Source: Sphingomonadaceae bacterium (GTDB taxonomy: Bacteria; Pseudomonadota; Alphaproteobacteria; Sphingomonadales; Sphingomonadaceae). From it: 10,410 nucleotides of DNA. The notes below the pieces were generated by a model that searched no databases, was not told the DNA's origin, and saw only the letters and a list, made by a program, of their open reading frames with translations. A program made the position numbers and the translations under genes. Shown in pieces: positions 1 to 6,433 of this stretch (position 1 is its first letter; the number at the start of each line of letters is the position of its first letter). Location: NCBI GenBank assembly GCA_947442095.1, contig CANEVG010000091.1, forward strand, positions 1 through 10,410, written 5' to 3'.

Positions 1-2282
1 ATTACCACCAGCGGCGTACCATCGGCCTTGTGCTGCATCGCCACGTCGTAAATCGCACCGACGTCGCTGCCATAACGGCTCATGCCGCCTTCGATGCCCG
101 GCACCATCTCGTTCTTGATGCGGATGTTGGCGAAAGTGCCGCGCATCATCACATCGTGGTGCCCGCGCCGCGCGCCATAGGAGTTGAAGTCCGCCTTGGC
201 GACCTGGTGCTCCATCAGCCACTTGCCCGCCGGGCTGTCGGCCTTGATCGAACCGGCTGGCGAGATGTGGTCGGTGGTGATCGAATCGCCGAGGATCGCC
301 AGCGGCTTCGCCTCGATGATGTCGCTCACCGCCGCCGGGGTCATGCTCATGCCCTCAAAGTACGGCGGGTTGGCGACGTAAGTCGAACCCGCGCGCCAGC
401 TGTAGGTTTCCGAGCCGGTCACGTTGATCGCCTGCCAGTGCTCATCGCCCTTGTAGACGTCCGCGTAGCGCGCCTGGAACATTGCGCGGTCCATGCAGCC
501 AGCCATCGTGGCATAGACTTCGGCGTTCGAGGGCCAGATGTCCTTCAGATACACATCCTTGCCGTCGGTGCCTTGCCCGATCGGGGTGGTGATGAAGTCC
601 TCGATCACCGTGCCCTTGAGCGCATAGGCCACCACCAGCGGCGGGCTGGCGAGGAAGTTGGCACGCACGTCGGGCGAAACGCGGCCTTCGAAGTTGCGGT
701 TGCCCGAAATCACCGCAGCGGCGACAAGGCCATTCTCATTGATCGCCTTGCTGATCGGTTCCGCCAGCGGGCCGGAATTGCCGATGCAGGTGGTGCAGCC
801 ATAACCGACGAGGTTGAAGCCCACTGCATCGAGATGCTCCTGCAGCCCGGCGCGCACGAAATAGTCGGTCACCACCTGCGAGCCCGGTGCAAGGCTTGTC
901 TTGACCCAGGGTTTGGGCTTCAGACCCAGTTCGTTGGCCTTCTTGGCCACCAGGCCCGCGGCCACCATCACGCCGGGATTGGAAGTGTTGGTGCAACTGG
1001 TGATCGCGGCAATGGTCACATCGCCGTCGCCGATATCGAAATCCATGCCTTCCACCGGCACGCGCTGCTGCGCCTTCTTGTAGGTGCCTGCAAGGTCCGC
1101 GTTGAACACATCATCGACGTCCTGCAGCGAAACGCGGTCCTGCGGGCGCTTCGGCCCGGCAAGACTGGGCACCACGCTGGCAAGGTCGAGTTCCAGCGTC
1201 GAGGTAAATACCGGCTCCACCGAAGGGTCGATCCAGAAGCCCTGAGCCTTGGCATAGGCCTCGGTCAGCGCGATCTGGGCCTCTTCGCGGCCGGTCAGGC
1301 GCATGTAGTCCAGCGTCTTCTCGTCGATGCCGAAGAAGCCGCAGGTCGCGCCATATTCGGGCGCCATGTTGGCCAGCGTTGCGCGGTCGGCCAGCGTGAG
1401 CGAGGCAAGGCCCGGCCCATAGTATTCGACGAAACGGCCAACCACGCCATGCTTGCGCAGCATGGCCGTGCAGGTCAGCACCAGATCCGTGGCGGTCACG
1501 CCTTCCTTGAGCTCGCCAGTCATCTTGAAGCCCACGACTTCAGGGATTAGCATCGAAACCGGCTGACCCAGCATCGCGGCCTCGGCCTCGATCCCGCCAA
1601 CGCCCCAGCCGAGCACGCCAAGGCCGTTGATCATCGTGGTGTGGCTGTCAGTGCCCACGCAAGTATCCGGATAGGCGACCATCGCGCCGTCCAGCCCCTC
1701 GCTCGTCCACACCGTCTGCGCGATGTGTTCCAGGTTCACCTGGTGGCAGATGCCGGTGCCCGGAGGCACGGCCTTGAAGTTCGCGAGGCTCTTGGAACCC
1801 CACTTGAGGAAATCATAACGCTCGCCGTTGCGGTGGTATTCGATCTCGACGTTCTGCTCGAATGCCTTGGGATGGCCGAACTCGTCGACCATGACCGAGT
1901 GGTCGATCACGAGGTGCACGGGCACCTGCGGGTTGATCTTGCTGGTATCGCCGCCGAGCTTGGCAATCGCATCGCGCATCGCGGCGAGGTCGACCACGCA
2001 GGGCACGCCGGTGAAATCCTGCAGCAGCACGCGCGCGGGGCGATACTGGATCTCGCGGCCCGTGACCGGGTTCTGCTGCCACGCCACCAGTGCATCGATG
2101 TCATCGGTCGAGACAGTGAAGCCGCCGTCCTCGAAGCGCAGCAGGTTCTCCAGCAGCACCTTCATCGAGAAGGGCAGGCGCGAGACGTCTCCAGCCTTGG
2201 CGAGATCGTAGTAGGCGAAATCCTTGCCACCGACGGTGAGCGTGCTGCGCGATCCGAGCGAGTCCTGTCCGACCTGGGTCAT
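1..2282 (-). CDS. acnA: Aconitate hydratase A (aconitase), 3' end beyond window
   Basis: Isomerises citrate to isocitrate via cis-aconitate in the cytosolic TCA cycle, using a 4Fe-4S cluster. The 760 visible codons start at ATG 2280-2282 (MTQVGQDSLGSRSTL); an AAGGA lies 13 bases upstream. The three cluster ligands are visible: Cys430 in ITSCTNTSNPG (codon 993-995) and Cys496 and Cys499 in GYGCTTCIGNSGP (786-797). Their 66- and 3-residue spacing equals that of E. coli AcnA. The hinge into the swivelling domain 4 follows near residue 670 (LGDSITTDHISPAG), then YGARRGHHDVMMRGTFAN. The visible part ends at HKADGTPLVV, so about 130 residues are missing, including the expected GTGSSRDW loop. It is an AcnA/IRP1-type enzyme, not AcnB, judging by domain order. 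The frame is intact. A long plus-strand frame runs opposite it and is a codon-bias shadow. Confidence 0.97.
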   Translation of the reverse strand, partial: MTQVGQDSLGSRSTLTVGGKDFAYYDLAKAGDVSRLPFSMKVLLENLLRFEDGGFTVSTDDIDALVAWQQNPVTGREIQYRPARVLLQDFTGVPCVVDLAAMRDAIAKLGGDTSKINPQVPVHLVIDHSVMVDEFGHPKAFEQNVEIEYHRNGERYDFLKWGSKSLANFKAVPPGTGICHQVNLEHIAQTVWTSEGLDGAMVAYPDTCVGTDSHTTMINGLGVLGWGVGGIEAEAAMLGQPVSMLIPEVVGFKMTGELKEGVTATDLVLTCTAMLRKHGVVGRFVEYYGPGLASLTLADRATLANMAPEYGATCGFFGIDEKTLDYMRLTGREEAQIALTEAYAKAQGFWIDPSVEPVFTSTLELDLASVVPSLAGPKRPQDRVSLQDVDDVFNADLAGTYKKAQQRVPVEGMDFDIGDGDVTIAAITSCTNTSNPGVMVAAGLVAKKANELGLKPKPWVKTSLAPGSQVVTDYFVRAGLQEHLDAVGFNLVGYGCTTCIGNSGPLAEPISKAINENGLVAAAVISGNRNFEGRVSPDVRANFLASPPLVVAYALKGTVIEDFITTPIGQGTDGKDVYLKDIWPSNAEVYATMAGCMDRAMFQARYADVYKGDEHWQAINVTGSETYSWRAGSTYVANPPYFEGMSMTPAAVSDIIEAKPLAILGDSITTDHISPAGSIKADSPAGKWLMEHQVAKADFNSYGARRGHHDVMMRGTFANIRIKNEMVPGIEGGMSRYGSDVGAIYDVAMQHKADGTPLVV

Positions 2283-2307
2283 GGCTGAGCCTAGTTCCTT
2301 CTGCTGA

Positions 2308-2339
2308 TGCCGTTTGCCGTGGCTTGTGCCGTTTGTCGT
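2308..2339. repeat. Two 13-bp direct repeats in the acnA leader
   Basis: TGCCGTTTGCCGT at 2308-2320 recurs as TGCCGTTTGTCGT at 2327-2339, with one mismatch and a 19-bp period. The pair lies 26-57 bases upstream of the acnA start codon. It would be in the 5' untranslated RNA if the promoter proposed nearby is right. It might be a protein or antisense-RNA target, or chance in a GC-rich region. I do not recognise it as a known operator. Confidence 0.4.
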
Positions 2340-2377
2340 CTCGGGGCCTCCCCCCGGATGGCCCTCACAACGCTCGC

Positions 2378-2406
2378 GCGATGCGCTGAGATACGCGCCG
2401 CGTCAA
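2378..2406 (-). promoter_or_regulatory. Candidate acnA promoter
   Basis: Read on the minus strand, TTGACG (2401-2406) matches the -35 consensus at five of six bases. A poor -10 candidate CATCGC (2378-2383) follows after 17 bases. Transcription from here would give a leader of roughly 90 bases before acnA. Sphingomonad promoters often have weak -10 boxes, so the call rests almost entirely on the -35 and its position. Confidence 0.25.
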
Positions 2407-2409
2407 GCG

Positions 2410-2441
2410 TTTGGCGCGCATGGAACGCATGGATTTGGCGC
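2410..2441. repeat. Mirrored set of direct repeats after the permease gene
   Basis: The 32-bp segment reads TTTGGCGC, GCATGGA, AC, GCATGGA, TTTGGCGC: two different direct repeats in the order A-B-B-A, without mismatch. It begins two bases after the permease stop codon (minus-strand sense) and ends just upstream of the candidate acnA -35. It is not a simple hairpin, since the copies are direct, not inverted. Function unknown; regulator binding or a remnant of local duplication are both possible. Confidence 0.45.
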
Positions 2442-2443
2442 AA

Positions 2444-3340
2444 TCAAGCCGGTTCGATCGCCGGTTCCGCCCGCCGCAGCGCGATCAGGCAACCCGCCAC
2501 GATGAGCACCACGCCCGCCAGCGTGCGCAGCGTAAGCGGTTCGGAAAACGCCACCCAGCCGACCAGCGCCGCCCAGATGAACGCGGTATACTCCAGCGGC
2601 ACCAACACTTGCGCCTCGGCGCGGGCATAGGCCCAGCCGAGCAGCATCAGCGACACGGTCGAAAGCACGGCGGATGCGGCCAGAATCGTCCACATCTTCG
2701 GATCCGGCAGCGGCGCAAACCACCACGCGCCCAGCCCCAGCAGGCAGAAGATGAAGAACGTCTGGAAGAACGAGATCTCCTCCGGGCCGGCCAACTGCGA
2801 CTGGCTGCGCTGCAGCACCAGGTTCCACGCATAGAGCACCGCCGACACAAGGATCGCGGCAAGGCCCTTGATGCTCTCGATGTCGTAGTCCCCGCCAAAC
2901 TTGCCCGCAGCGATCACGCCCACGCCGGCAAGTGCGACCACCGATCCGCCCACCGCGCGCTGGGAAAGTTCCTCGCCCAGCGTGGCGGCGGCCAGATAGA
3001 GCGCAAGCAGCGGCGCGATGAACGAAAGCGCCATGGCCTCGGCTACCGGCGTGCGGGCAAGGCCATAAAAGAAGATCGTTGCCATGACCCCCGCGACCGC
3101 GGAGCGCAGCAGGTGCAGCCGCATGGCCGGCCAGCGAGGCAGGCTCCGGCTGCCATCCTTGTTGCCCCGCAGGAGCCAGATCGGCAGCATCACGAGTGTG
3201 CCCACCATATTTCGCCAGAACATCGCGGCATACGCGCCCAGCGCAATCGCCGCGGCTTTCATGAAGCCGTCCATCACGCCGAAACAGGCAAGGCCGGTCA
3301 GCGCCACAAGGATCGGCAGCAGAGTGGTGTCGCGCTTCAT
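2444..3340 (-). CDS. EamA/DMT-family membrane transporter
   Basis: Inner-membrane permease of the drug/metabolite transporter superfamily, 298 aa, the usual size for the two-EamA-domain form with ten helices. The first repeat covers about residues 8-145 and contains FWRNMVGTLVML (41-52) and AEAMALSFIAPLLALYL (100-116) followed by LGEELS. The second covers about 158-288 and contains AEAQVLVPLEYTAFIWAALV (241-260) and the matching SEPLT (266-270). Such paired half-repeats mark the fold. The start MKRDTTLLPILVAL places a short charged N-terminus directly before helix 1; GGGCAGG upstream is a weak ribosome site. The substrate cannot be read from sequence; DMT proteins export amino acids, metabolites or drugs. 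It lies 161 bp upstream of acnA on the same strand and is divergent from the L,D-transpeptidase at 3515. No functional link to acnA is evident. Confidence 0.92.
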   Translation of the reverse strand: MKRDTTLLPILVALTGLACFGVMDGFMKAAAIALGAYAAMFWRNMVGTLVMLPIWLLRGNKDGSRSLPRWPAMRLHLLRSAVAGVMATIFFYGLARTPVAEAMALSFIAPLLALYLAAATLGEELSQRAVGGSVVALAGVGVIAAGKFGGDYDIESIKGLAAILVSAVLYAWNLVLQRSQSQLAGPEEISFFQTFFIFCLLGLGAWWFAPLPDPKMWTILAASAVLSTVSLMLLGWAYARAEAQVLVPLEYTAFIWAALVGWVAFSEPLTLRTLAGVVLIVAGCLIALRRAEPAIEPA

Positions 3341-3447
3341 CGCCTGCCCATAGCGACCTCAAGGGATGAGAGCAAAGGCGCGAAGCGGAACGCGGATGAG
3401 GTACGCGAATTTGGCACCGGAATTCAGCATCCAGTCAGCCGCCTTGC

Positions 3448-3476
3448 TTGATTGCTACAGCCGCATCGGGCAGAAT
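3448..3476 (+). promoter_or_regulatory. Candidate promoter for the plus-strand L,D-transpeptidase
   Basis: TTGATT (3448-3453) and CAGAAT (3471-3476) are separated by exactly 17 bases. Each matches four of six positions of the housekeeping -35/-10 consensus. The pair sits 39 bases upstream of the start codon, in the 174-bp divergent gap shared with the permease. No equally good pair was found for the permease direction. Confidence 0.35.
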
Positions 3477-3499
3477 CAGCGGGGCCCGGGGCGGCAAGC

Positions 3500-3506
3500 A
3501 GGAAAG
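3500..3506 (+). promoter_or_regulatory. Ribosome binding site that fixes the L,D-transpeptidase start
   Basis: AGGAAAG lies eight bases before ATG 3515. This favours that start (MRMMKR) over an in-frame upstream ATG at 3452. The upstream choice would put 21 hydrophilic residues in front of an otherwise standard signal peptide. Confidence 0.65.
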
Positions 3507-3514
3507 ACCAACCG

Positions 3515-4927
3515 ATGCGCATGATGAAAAGGACCAGCCTGAGCGGCCTGCTCGGAGCGAGCGTGCTCGCTGCGGCCGCTTGGGCCGCTCCTGCCGGCGC
3601 TGCCCAGCAGGGGCCGGTGGATCTCACGGCCCCGGTAAAGCCGGCAACCTCTAAGCCGGCACCGCCCGTTGCCGCGCCAACTGCGGTGCCAGCCCCGGCA
3701 GCGCCTGCCCTGCCCGGCCCGACCGCGGTGGTTGCCGCAGTTCCGGCACCGCCCGCTCCGCCGCCGCTAGCGCACTGGAGGGTTAGCGACGCACAAGCCT
3801 TGCTCGCCGCCATTAGGAGCATCGGCAAGGAAGGCCTGGCCCCGGCGGACTACGAACCGGCCAAGCTTGCGGCCCAGCTCGCCAAGGGAGAGAGCGACGA
3901 GCTCGATGTGCTTGCCAGCCGCCTGTTCGTGTGGCTGGCCGAAGACTTGCGCGATGGCCGCACGCCGATGGCGGCGCGGGTGCAATGGTTCGCGGTCGAT
4001 CCCGATCAGGATCTGCGCCCCAATTCGCAGCTTCTCGCGCAGGCGACCGAAACGCAAGATGTTCCCGGCGTGCTCGCCTCGCTCGTGCCGGTGCACCCCG
4101 ATTATGCGCTGCTGCGCGATATGCTGCCCAAGGCGCGCGAGCCACGCCAGATTGCGATGATCAAGGCCAATATGGACCGGTGGCGCTGGCTCGCCCGCGA
4201 CCTAGGCCTGCAGTACCTCATCATCAATGTGCCCGAGCAGGAGCTGCGGCTCACGGTCAACAACAAGATCATCCGCACCTACCGCGCCATCGTGGGCAAG
4301 CCGGGCAAGACCGCGACACCGCAGCTCGCCGAGCAGGTGAAGAACGTGGTCTTCAACCCGACGTGGACCGTGCCGCAATCGATCGTGGTGGGCGAAGGGC
4401 TGGGCAAGCGGCTCATCGCCAGCCCGGCGTCGGCCAAGCGGCAGGGCTATGTCGCCACCAAGGCGGCAGACGGCATGATCACCGTGGTGCAACAGCCGGG
4501 CGGGGCCAATGCGCTCGGCAAGATGAAGCTCGACATGCCCAACGAGCACGCGATCTACATTCACGACACGCCCAACCGCGAATTGTTTGCGCTGCCCGCG
4601 CGCGCGCTGAGCCATGGCTGCATCCGGGCCGAACGCGCCACCGAACTCGCGATGACGATGGCGATCCTTGGCTCCGACCTGCCGCCCGAAACCGCCGTGG
4701 AGTACAACCTCTCGGGCAAGTACACCAAAGTGCCGATGACCAAGCCTTGGGCGGTCTACATCACCTATTTCACCGTCGCGCGCGACGTGAACGGCCTGAT
4801 GCGCAGCTTCGCCGATATCTATGGCCGCGACGCCCCGGTGATCACCAGCTTCAGCAAACCGCGCGAACTCCACACCGATCAGCGCAAGAGCAACGAGGCG
4901 ATCATCAAGCTGGACAATCCGCTGTAG
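3515..4927 (+). CDS. Sec-exported L,D-transpeptidase (YcbB-like, YkuD domain)
   Basis: Periplasmic enzyme expected to act on peptidoglycan tetrapeptide stems, making 3-3 cross-links or attaching proteins to murein. The 470-aa product starts with a Sec signal peptide: basic MRMMKR, a hydrophobic stretch at about 10-25, and likely cleavage after AGAA near residue 30. A flexible Pro/Ala-rich linker spans about 38-86. A helical scaffold follows (about 88-215; LAEDLRDGRT at 141-150 is typical of the YcbB group), then RWRWLARDLG and the YkuD catalytic domain (about 233-405). The active site is complete: His350 in IYIHDTPNRE and Ser366-His367-Gly368-Cys369 in SHGCIRAERA, with Cys369 (codon 4619-4621) as nucleophile. 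YcbB proteins are often longer and carry a separate PG-binding domain; I do not see a clear one here. It is convergent with a second YkuD-superfamily gene 128 bp away. Confidence 0.93.
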   Translation: MRMMKRTSLSGLLGASVLAAAAWAAPAGAAQQGPVDLTAPVKPATSKPAPPVAAPTAVPAPAAPALPGPTAVVAAVPAPPAPPPLAHWRVSDAQALLAAIRSIGKEGLAPADYEPAKLAAQLAKGESDELDVLASRLFVWLAEDLRDGRTPMAARVQWFAVDPDQDLRPNSQLLAQATETQDVPGVLASLVPVHPDYALLRDMLPKAREPRQIAMIKANMDRWRWLARDLGLQYLIINVPEQELRLTVNNKIIRTYRAIVGKPGKTATPQLAEQVKNVVFNPTWTVPQSIVVGEGLGKRLIASPASAKRQGYVATKAADGMITVVQQPGGANALGKMKLDMPNEHAIYIHDTPNRELFALPARALSHGCIRAERATELAMTMAILGSDLPPETAVEYNLSGKYTKVPMTKPWAVYITYFTVARDVNGLMRSFADIYGRDAPVITSFSKPRELHTDQRKSNEAIIKLDNPL

Positions 4928-4985
4928 GGATCCAGAGCGGCCTAGCGCTGAGGTGCAGTGGATCTTCGCCTTCACGGGGATAACG

Positions 4986-5007
4986 AGACGCTAGGCTGTA
5001 GGCGTCT
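4986..5007. terminator. Possible bidirectional terminator between convergent genes
   Basis: AGACGC (4986-4991) and GCGTCT (5002-5007) form a perfect 6-bp stem around a 10-base loop. It lies in the 128-bp gap where two genes converge, 58 bases after one stop and 48 after the other. No T-run follows on either strand, so intrinsic termination is uncertain. The rest of 4928-5055 shows nothing else I can support. Confidence 0.35.
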
Positions 5008-5055
5008 TGCCGTCATCCTCGGGCAGACGAGAATCCAGCACGCAAAACCAAACCT

Positions 5056-5679
5056 TCAGTAAATCCCCAGCCGGTCCGCATAGAGCAGCCGCCCGCCGGA
5101 AAGATGCCAAAGTGCCTCGTTGAAGTCCGCCTCGCTCATTGCGAAGCACCCGTCGCTGCGGCCCAGCTTGCCCCATTTTTCCAGCATATTGGGATTCGCA
5201 TACCAAGCCGGGTGCATTACAATTCGGCGTTCGAGCGCGCGGTTGTTGTCCAGGTCGATCCCGCCGAGGCGGATCGAGGTGCCATATTTGCCCTTGTACC
5301 ATTCATAAGTGACAAAGGCCCCGCGCGAAGTGGCAAGGCTGCCCTCCGTGTTGGAGAAGGACTTGAGGAACCCGTCGTGCTCCGGATCCGAACCCTTGCC
5401 ATGCGCGACAAGGAACGAGCGCACCTCGCCCTTTTCCAGATTGGCGAAATGCAGCCGCGGCAGCGCCGAGGGCAGCGCGAAATCGGCCACACCAACGATA
5501 TCTTTGCGCCACAGTGCCGCGCCCACGCGCGCCACCTGGTCCTGCGCCACCGCCAGAATGCGCCGATGCTGTTCGGAAACGCTGAACGGCTGCGCAAACA
5601 CGCGCGCAGGCACCGTTGCTGCAATAACCGTCGCTGCGGCGCCCTTGAACAGCCCGCGTCTATCCACCCATCCCGTCAT
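5056..5679 (-). CDS. YkuD_2-type murein L,D-transpeptidase-like protein with Tat-like leader
   Basis: Exported protein of 207 aa, the size of the compact 'murein L,D-transpeptidase catalytic domain' (YkuD_2) family. The N-terminus DRRGLFKGAAATVIAA has the twin arginine (Arg7-Arg8), a Lys at 12 and a moderately hydrophobic stretch ending in RVFA, with likely cleavage after residue 29. This is a Tat-type leader, although the usual Ser/Thr before RR is Asp. The catalytic region is about 70-205: HGKGSDPEHDGFLKSFSN (93-110), a YKGKYGTSIRLGG strand region (128-140), His156 in RRIVMHPAWY, and Cys178 in GRSDGCFAMS. The His of the classical HGC motif is Asp here; as far as I know SxGC without that His is normal in this family. 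Stop-to-start distance from the upstream GNAT gene is 21 bp, so the two are probably co-transcribed. Reaction inferred from family only; carboxypeptidase activity is also possible. Confidence 0.85.
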   Translation of the reverse strand: MTGWVDRRGLFKGAAATVIAATVPARVFAQPFSVSEQHRRILAVAQDQVARVGAALWRKDIVGVADFALPSALPRLHFANLEKGEVRSFLVAHGKGSDPEHDGFLKSFSNTEGSLATSRGAFVTYEWYKGKYGTSIRLGGIDLDNNRALERRIVMHPAWYANPNMLEKWGKLGRSDGCFAMSEADFNEALWHLSGGRLLYADRLGIY

Positions 5680-5683
5680 GCCT

Positions 5684-5699
5684 ACGTCTTATAAGGCGT
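5684..5699. repeat. 16-bp near-palindrome in the GNAT/transpeptidase gap
   Basis: ACGTCTTATAAGGCGT is a dyad with one mismatched pair (5687/5696). It fills most of the 21-bp gap between the acetyltransferase stop and the transpeptidase start. It is AT-rich at its centre, unlike its surroundings, and it covers the place where a ribosome site would be, where no good Shine-Dalgarno is visible. It could be an operator, a small internal promoter element or chance. Confidence 0.35.
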
Positions 5700-5700
5700 T

Positions 5701-6213
5701 TTAAGCGATTCTTCCAGCCTCTGAGCCAAGACCTGAGCCAAGCCGGGCAAGATCTGCGCCGTCCACCCGCATCACGGTCCACTCGTCCATCAACCGCGCG
5801 CCCAGCTTCTTGTAGAACCCGATCGCGGGCGCGTTCCAATCGAGCACCGACCATTCAAGCCGAGCACAGTCCCGCGCCAAAGCCAGCGCGGCAAGCTCGG
5901 CGAGCAACGCCTTGCCGAGCCCGCTGCCCCTTGCCTCGGGCCGCACGAAAAGGTCTTCCAGATAGATCCCGGGCTTGCCTTCGAAGGTCGAGAAATTGTG
6001 GAAGAACAGCGCGAACCCTTGCGGCACACCATCCAGTTCCCCGATCAGCACTTCGGCATATGGACGCGGCCCGAACAGCTTCTCGCCCAGCACCGCCTCA
6101 TCGAAGCGCACTTCGTCCGCCAGCTCTTCATAGTCTGCCAGCGCGCGAATCAGCGCAGCGATCAGCGGCAGATCGGTGGAGGTAGCAGGACGGATAGACA
6201 GCGCCTTGGTCAT
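5701..6213 (-). CDS. GNAT N-acetyltransferase, SSAT/SAT1-like
   Basis: Cytosolic acetyl-CoA-dependent acetyltransferase of 170 aa, essentially one GNAT domain. Motif A is YLEDLFVRPEARGSGLGKAL (84-103), with the pyrophosphate loop Arg95-Gly-Ser-Gly98-Leu-Gly100. Motif B is WNAPAIGFYKKLGA (126-139), with Tyr134 in the general-acid position. The layout LADYEEL near the N-terminus, LEDLFV, and WN.P.I.FYKKLGA closely follows eukaryotic spermidine/spermine acetyltransferase and its bacterial relatives. An amine or thialysine-like substrate is therefore plausible but unproven. The start MTKALSIRPAT is supported because its ATG overlaps the TGA of a small upstream frame (ATGA), a normal coupling arrangement. 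The transpeptidase gene follows after 21 bp. It shows no particular resemblance to the TacT/AtaT toxin acetyltransferases, though the tiny coupled upstream frame invites that check. Confidence 0.9.
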   Translation of the reverse strand: MTKALSIRPATSTDLPLIAALIRALADYEELADEVRFDEAVLGEKLFGPRPYAEVLIGELDGVPQGFALFFHNFSTFEGKPGIYLEDLFVRPEARGSGLGKALLAELAALALARDCARLEWSVLDWNAPAIGFYKKLGARLMDEWTVMRVDGADLARLGSGLGSEAGRIA

Positions 6214-6374
6214 ACGCGGGCCGCTTCGGCACGGCGCTCGGCGATCAATTCGTCTACCACAGAGCGGGGCCGGGCACCCGGCAGCACGCTGAACTCAGCT
6301 TGCACTTCGCGCACCACTTTCACCTATGTCTTGGCGACGTGGCCGCCTTCAGACAATTTATGCTGGTCTTGCAT
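6210..6374 (-). pseudogene. Small unknown ORF interrupted by one in-frame amber codon
   Basis: From ATG 6372-6374 the frame reads MQDQHKLSEGGHVAKT, then TAG (6324-6326). It then continues directly with a GTG codon for 37 more codons and ends with TGA (6210-6212) sharing ATGA with the GNAT start. Read through, it would be 54 residues. The part after the amber contains AEFSVLPGARPRS and ends in a charged amphipathic helix, SVVDELIAERRAEAARV, which looks protein-like rather than random. The 4-bp overlap with a real gene also argues that this was, or is, a translated partner. Alternatives are a nonsense-mutated remnant, a 16-codon leader followed by a 37-aa protein starting at the GTG after the stop, or a sequencing error. 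I do not recognise the family. The C-terminal helix is loosely reminiscent of small antitoxins, which is only an impression. No clear Shine-Dalgarno precedes either start. Confidence 0.5.
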
Positions 6375-6433
6375 GCGTCGGTACTAGCGCCGCGAAGGAT
6401 TCCTCGCACTCGGTTTTTTCAGATCGCGCCACG

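Noticed and set aside
30..1550. Long plus-strand open frame of about 500 codons opposite acnA
   Set aside because: The minus strand encodes unmistakable aconitase with all cluster ligands. The plus frame is rich in His/Arg/Ala with no domain sense, typical of antisense frames in GC-rich genes.
2343..2363. GGGCC...GGCCC inverted repeat upstream of acnA as a riboswitch or terminator
   Set aside because: A 5-bp stem with an 11-base loop in GC-rich sequence is not distinctive. No T-run and no known riboswitch core.
2403..3362. A 319-codon minus frame and a 346-codon plus frame (2411-3451) over the permease
   Set aside because: Both are low-complexity, Arg/Gly/His-rich translations. The third frame gives a coherent ten-helix EamA protein.
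5701..6374. A GNAT toxin-antitoxin module made of the amber-split ORF and the acetyltransferase
   Set aside because: The GNAT resembles SSAT-type enzymes rather than TacT/AtaT toxins. The small frame has no recognisable ribbon-helix-helix DNA-binding part and contains a stop. Kept only as a question under the amber-ORF finding.
6380..6420. Hairpin-like sequence followed by six Ts on plus (GCGAAGGATTCCTCGC, then a T-run)
   Set aside because: The stem is imperfect with a very small loop, and there is no plus-strand gene upstream for it to terminate. On minus it would not be followed by Ts.
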